The notes under the pieces are model-generated. The model saw only the letters and a program-made list of their open reading frames with translations, did not search any database and was not told the origin of the DNA. The position numbers and the translations under genes were made by a program. A stretch of DNA of 17,735 nt from an uncultured Erysipelotrichaceae bacterium (GTDB lineage: Bacteria > Bacillota_I > Bacilli_A > Erysipelotrichales > Erysipelotrichaceae), in the NCBI GenBank assembly GCA_947385085.1, contig CANDJN010000040.1, positions 1 to 17,735 of the forward strand, in the 5' to 3' direction. The first letter of the stretch is position 1, and the number at the start of each line of letters is the position of its first letter. Positions 15,528 to 17,735 of this stretch are shown here, piece after piece.

Positions 15528-15562
15528 TTGCAATCATTATACGATGTACGCTATAATGTACA
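15528..15562 (+). promoter_or_regulatory. Promoter and YefM-type operator of the toxin-antitoxin pair
   Basis: TTGCAA (15528-15533) and TATAAT (15552-15557) are 18 bases apart. TGTACG (15545-15550) and TGTACA (15557-15562) lie 12 bases centre to centre and flank or overlap the -10. The E. coli YefM-YoeB complex binds two adjacent repeats with TGTACA cores at the same 12-bp geometry, so autorepression is strongly suggested. Confidence 0.75.
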
Positions 15563-15581
15563 TGAAAGAGGGCGGTCTAAA

Positions 15582-15830
15582 ATGATCAATACAAATGTGT
15601 CGAATCTTAGAAGAAACTTATTTGAAATGCTTGAACAAGCAACACGCTTTAATGAACCCATCAATGTGAGCACAAAGCATGGGAATGCTGTGATTTTAAG
15701 TGAGGAAGATTATAATGGATTGATGGAAACCATGTATTTGCTGTCTGATCCGGAAATGATAGAAAAAATAAAAGAAGCGAAAGCAACACCTCTTTCTGAG
15801 TGTATTCCGGCCAGTGAGGTTGAGTGGTAA
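15582..15830 (+). CDS. yefM: YefM/Phd-family antitoxin
   Basis: An 82-residue antitoxin that binds and inhibits the YoeB-type RNase encoded next to it and, with it, represses its own promoter. The N-terminal DNA-binding domain reads NVSNLRRNLFEMLEQATRFN, then INVSTKHGNAVILSEEDYNG, the standard YefM pattern (R--L---L--V, N-EPI-VT--G--VVLSEEDY). The acidic C-terminus (SECIPASEVEW) resembles the flexible toxin-binding tail. ATG 15582 is chosen because GAGGGCGG lies six to ten bases upstream; a TTG at 15525 in frame lies before the promoter -10. The stop codon is immediately followed by the toxin ATG (TAA-ATG), the usual coupled arrangement. Confidence 0.93.
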   Translation: MINTNVSNLRRNLFEMLEQATRFNEPINVSTKHGNAVILSEEDYNGLMETMYLLSDPEMIEKIKEAKATPLSECIPASEVEW

Positions 15831-16094
15831 ATGTATAAAATTGTTTATACAAAGAAAGCAGTGAAGGATATTCCTAAACTGAAAGCCGTCAACCTTGATA
15901 AAAAAGCAAAGGATCTGATTGATGTCATAGAACATGATCCATACGCAAATCCGCCACGGTATGAAAAGCTCATAGGAGATTTAGAAGGTTATTACTCACG
16001 CAGAATCAATATACAACATAGATTAGTATATGAAGTTTTTGAAATTGAAAAGACTGTAAAAATTATTAGTTTATGGTCTCATTATAATTTTTAA
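15831..16094 (+). CDS. yoeB: YoeB/Txe family toxin (ribosome-dependent mRNA endoribonuclease)
   Basis: An 87-residue toxin that cleaves mRNA at the ribosomal A-site and slows growth unless held by its antitoxin. The C-terminal half reads KLIGDLEGYYSRRINIQHRL and ends SLWSHYNF, the family hallmark (L-G-L-GYYSRRIN-QHRLVY, and -HY end). Catalytic-type residues are present at Glu45, Arg64, His84 and Tyr85 (compare Glu46, Arg65, His83, Tyr84 in E. coli YoeB), so it appears active. The ATG follows the antitoxin stop with no gap. A strong terminator follows the gene, closing the operon. Two extra residues after HY are unusual but small. Confidence 0.95.
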   Translation: MYKIVYTKKAVKDIPKLKAVNLDKKAKDLIDVIEHDPYANPPRYEKLIGDLEGYYSRRINIQHRLVYEVFEIEKTVKIISLWSHYNF

Positions 16095-16110
16095 TGGTAA
16101 GCACGTAAGG

Positions 16111-16134
16111 GATGACACAAAGTCATCTTTTTTT
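16111..16134 (+). terminator. Intrinsic terminator of the toxin-antitoxin operon
   Basis: GATGAC and GTCATC pair around a 5-base loop, followed by seven Ts, 17 bases beyond the toxin stop. G-U pairs can extend the stem. Confidence 0.88.
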
Positions 16135-16155
16135 GTGTAGAAAAGAGGTGTGAAA

Positions 16156-16317
16156 ATGAATTATTATAAATATTTGAGTGAGTTATCCACTAACGGTAAT
16201 CTAGTATTATCTGATAAAAAATATCCGTTCACCTATGCCTATAACGGTGATAAGATTCAAACCATTACCGTTATGGAGAAGCGCGGCATCCGTACCGAGC
16301 GCAGCGGCCTTAACTGA
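16156..16317 (+). CDS. Short chimeric reading frame: unknown N-terminus fused to relaxase
   Basis: ATG 16156 has a good ribosome site (AGAGGTG, six bases upstream) and a 53-codon frame. The first 39 residues (MNYYKYLSELSTNGNLVLSD, then KKYPFTYAYNGDKIQTITV) match nothing I recognise. The last 14 (MEKRGIRTERSGLN) are relaxase sequence in the correct frame, stopping at TGA 16315 where the family has Arg. The gene start therefore belongs to the inserted cargo and runs by chance into the relaxase. A real small protein is possible but unlikely. Confidence 0.45.
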   Translation: MNYYKYLSELSTNGNLVLSDKKYPFTYAYNGDKIQTITVMEKRGIRTERSGLN

Positions 16318-16795
16318 GAAATCGAAGTGACAAACCAGAAATTACGGAAACTGAAAGCGCGTATCTCTAAATTGCAGAACTGGCTAAAAGAAGAACAGAC
16401 GAACACCGAGTCGCCCACCCTTGGCGACTACATTCAGAGCATTTTGTCACGCAAGGCACAGGCGGGGAAATCGAACTTTCTGCAACAAAACCAAATATAG
16501 GATATGGCGGGACTTGATGAAAAATTCAAGTCCATGATAGGGGAACAACTGGACATTCAAGGCAAGCTGAAACCTGTTGAAAGGCGTGATGAACGGCAAG
16601 ACCACCGTTCCGACAAAGACATGGAAAGCGGAGTATGCCACGTTGACCGCCAAGAGGGAAACGCTCAGTCAGAAGTATCTTGTACTCAAAGGGGAAGTAA
16701 AAGAAGGCGAGCAGATACGAAAGAGTGTTTACAATATCTTGCGGCAGGAACAGCGGGAACAAACACAGAGCAGGACACAGGATATGGAGCGGTAA
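16274..16795 (+). pseudogene. MobA/MobL-type relaxase, 3' piece
   Basis: The frame resumes at MEKRGIRTERSGLN, TGA, EIEVTNQKLRKLKARISKLQ, then LGDYIQSILSRKAQAGKS, NFLQQNQI, TAG (16498), DMAGLDEKFKSMIGEQLDIQ, and GKLKPV. It then shifts frame near 16576 to LKGVMNGKTTVPTKTWKAEY and runs to TAA at 16793. This is the coiled-coil C-terminal region of the same relaxase family as the 5' piece. Residues expected between KLKPV and LKGVMNG (about 60) and around NFL are missing, so several deletions and two stop codons have built up. Translation products, if any, cannot act as a relaxase. Confidence 0.75.
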
Positions 16796-16863
16796 CAGAC
16801 AGGACGGCGGGATAGTTAATACCTACCCTGCCGCTACGCTCTGTTTTGTGAGTTTTAGTTTTC

Positions 16864-17673
16864 CTATGCGTTATCACCTTTAGTCTTTTTCTGAATAACA
16901 TATACGCCTACAATAAATACACATACAAAAAATATTACTAATCCCCAGAAGATAACACCCGAAATATCTGGCTTGTTATACAAAATAAAATCCGGCAAAT
17001 TTGCAACGGCATGAGCTATAATACATACCCATAAAGACTTAAACTTATAGAATATATAACCAAAAACTAATGCCATCAGTGTTGTGCCAATTATCAGTAC
17101 AATTCCACCTGCCATGAAATGCATTAATCCAAACAAAATAGAGCTCACGATAATAGCAGTCACTGCATTTGTGGTCTTTTCAACTCTTGTATAAACAATA
17201 CCTCTAAGTGCAATCTCTTCTGTGATTGGAGCTATCACTAATAAATTAGCAACCATCATTATATCTCCAAACAATGGAATCGTTCCGTTATAAAAAATTA
17301 CCGATTTCGATATCATCTGTGAGTTTTCCAATGATATATTATATGTACATAAAGCAAACAGGAAAGAGAGTGAAAATGCTATCAGCGATGCTAAAACTAT
17401 ATTTTCAGCTTTAAATGGATTGAGTTTCCATTCTTGTTTGACTTGTTTTTTGCGAAGCTTGAATACAAGATACAGAACTAACACAGTCAATATGCCAGAA
17501 ATAACGGTCATTCCTAAAAGATTGTTGTTTGCAAACTTCACAATCAAAGTCTCATCATTAAGACCGATCGCCGCACCCACTGCCATAAATACTATAGATA
17601 GCAGCATTTGAAGAATCATTGTTAATCCGAAATACAAAACAAAATAAGCTATTGCTTTCCATATACCTTTCAT
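16864..17673 (-). CDS. CPBP family intramembrane metalloprotease (Abi/CAAX-like)
   Basis: A 269-residue membrane protein with about eight helices. The three conserved motifs are present: EExxxR in PITEEIALRG (Glu152, Glu153, Arg157), FxxxH in FGLMHF (Phe181, His185) and HxxxN in HAVANL (His221, Asn225). These form the active site of the CPBP/Rce1-type glutamic protease family, which is often linked to bacteriocin self-immunity or phage abortive infection. Here the target is unknown. The only nearby candidate is the lipoprotein region, so a partner is not visible. AGGA lies eight bases upstream of the ATG. A TATAAT and an 8-bp dyad lie within 50 bases upstream. It reads toward the relaxase remnant; no clear terminator follows. 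Confidence 0.93.
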   Translation of the reverse strand: MKGIWKAIAYFVLYFGLTMILQMLLSIVFMAVGAAIGLNDETLIVKFANNNLLGMTVISGILTVLVLYLVFKLRKKQVKQEWKLNPFKAENIVLASLIAFSLSFLFALCTYNISLENSQMISKSVIFYNGTIPLFGDIMMVANLLVIAPITEEIALRGIVYTRVEKTTNAVTAIIVSSILFGLMHFMAGGIVLIIGTTLMALVFGYIFYKFKSLWVCIIAHAVANLPDFILYNKPDISGVIFWGLVIFFVCVFIVGVYVIQKKTKGDNA

Positions 17674-17690
17674 ATTTTTAATCCTGGTAT

Positions 17691-17719
17691 ATTATAGATG
17701 ACTCAAATAACAGTCATCT
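17691..17719 (-). promoter_or_regulatory. Promoter and inverted repeat of the CPBP gene
   Basis: On the minus strand a consensus TATAAT lies 17 bases before the ATG. A perfect 8-bp dyad (AGATGACT/AGTCATCT, 8-base centre, plus 17696-17719) covers the spacer and the place where a -35 should be. The true -35 is poor, so a regulator binding this dyad may control it. The window ends just upstream. Confidence 0.45.
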
Positions 17720-17735
17720 GATAGTATACCTTTTC

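Noticed and set aside
16504..16815. 103-codon frame over the relaxase 3' piece as a separate gene
   Set aside because: Its first ~25 residues are relaxase and the rest is the relaxase read out of frame after a deletion.
1..17735. CRISPR arrays, tRNA or rRNA genes, insertion-sequence ends
   Set aside because: No regularly spaced repeats, no cloverleaf-like sequence and no transposase or long terminal inverted repeats were seen on either strand by eye. A tRNA scan would be the decisive check.

Overview
The window looks like a chromosomal segment of a low-to-mid GC Firmicute. Shine-Dalgarno sites are strong (AAGGAGG, GGTGATC) and genes are packed in short same-strand runs. The set includes an HD-domain CCA-adding enzyme, an M18 aminopeptidase, a YlbJ-like protein, a UMF1 transporter and PepT, which fits Erysipelotrichia or Clostridia. 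This placement is an inference from gene content, because no rRNA or other marker is present.

Region 1 (1-1300) is a gene graveyard. It holds broken pieces of a linear amide C-N hydrolase (choloylglycine hydrolase family), a RelE/ParE-type toxin and two different GNAT acetyltransferases. None is intact, and several show single-base frameshifts.

Region 2 (1380-9650) is intact core sequence, all on the minus strand: a PPOX flavoprotein, a small four-helix membrane protein just behind an M18 aminopeptidase, an APC amino-acid permease, the CCA-adding enzyme, an RluA pseudouridine synthase and a YlbJ-like membrane protein. Promoters with an extended -10 (TGC followed by TATA..) are seen ahead of the PPOX, M18 and cca genes. 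The M18 promoter carries a palindrome between its -35 and -10.

Region 3 (9755-14281) runs on the plus strand, divergent from region 2: a cation diffusion facilitator, a GNAT acetyltransferase, and an apparent two-gene unit of a UMF1-family transporter and tripeptidase PepT. Together with M18 and the APC permease, the core carries a clear peptide and amino-acid theme.

Region 4 (14345-17735) is accessory. It begins just after the pepT terminator with a MobA/MobL-type relaxase pseudogene. The relaxase reading frame stops inside a conserved stretch and resumes about 1.67 kb later. Between the halves lie a lipoprotein gene whose start codon appears to have lost one base, the remnant of another gene start, and an intact YefM-YoeB type toxin-antitoxin pair with a recognisable TGTAC operator. 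The relaxase remainder has further stops and deletions. A CPBP intramembrane protease gene on the minus strand closes the window. The picture is a decayed mobilisable element in which the toxin-antitoxin pair and the CPBP gene remain intact.
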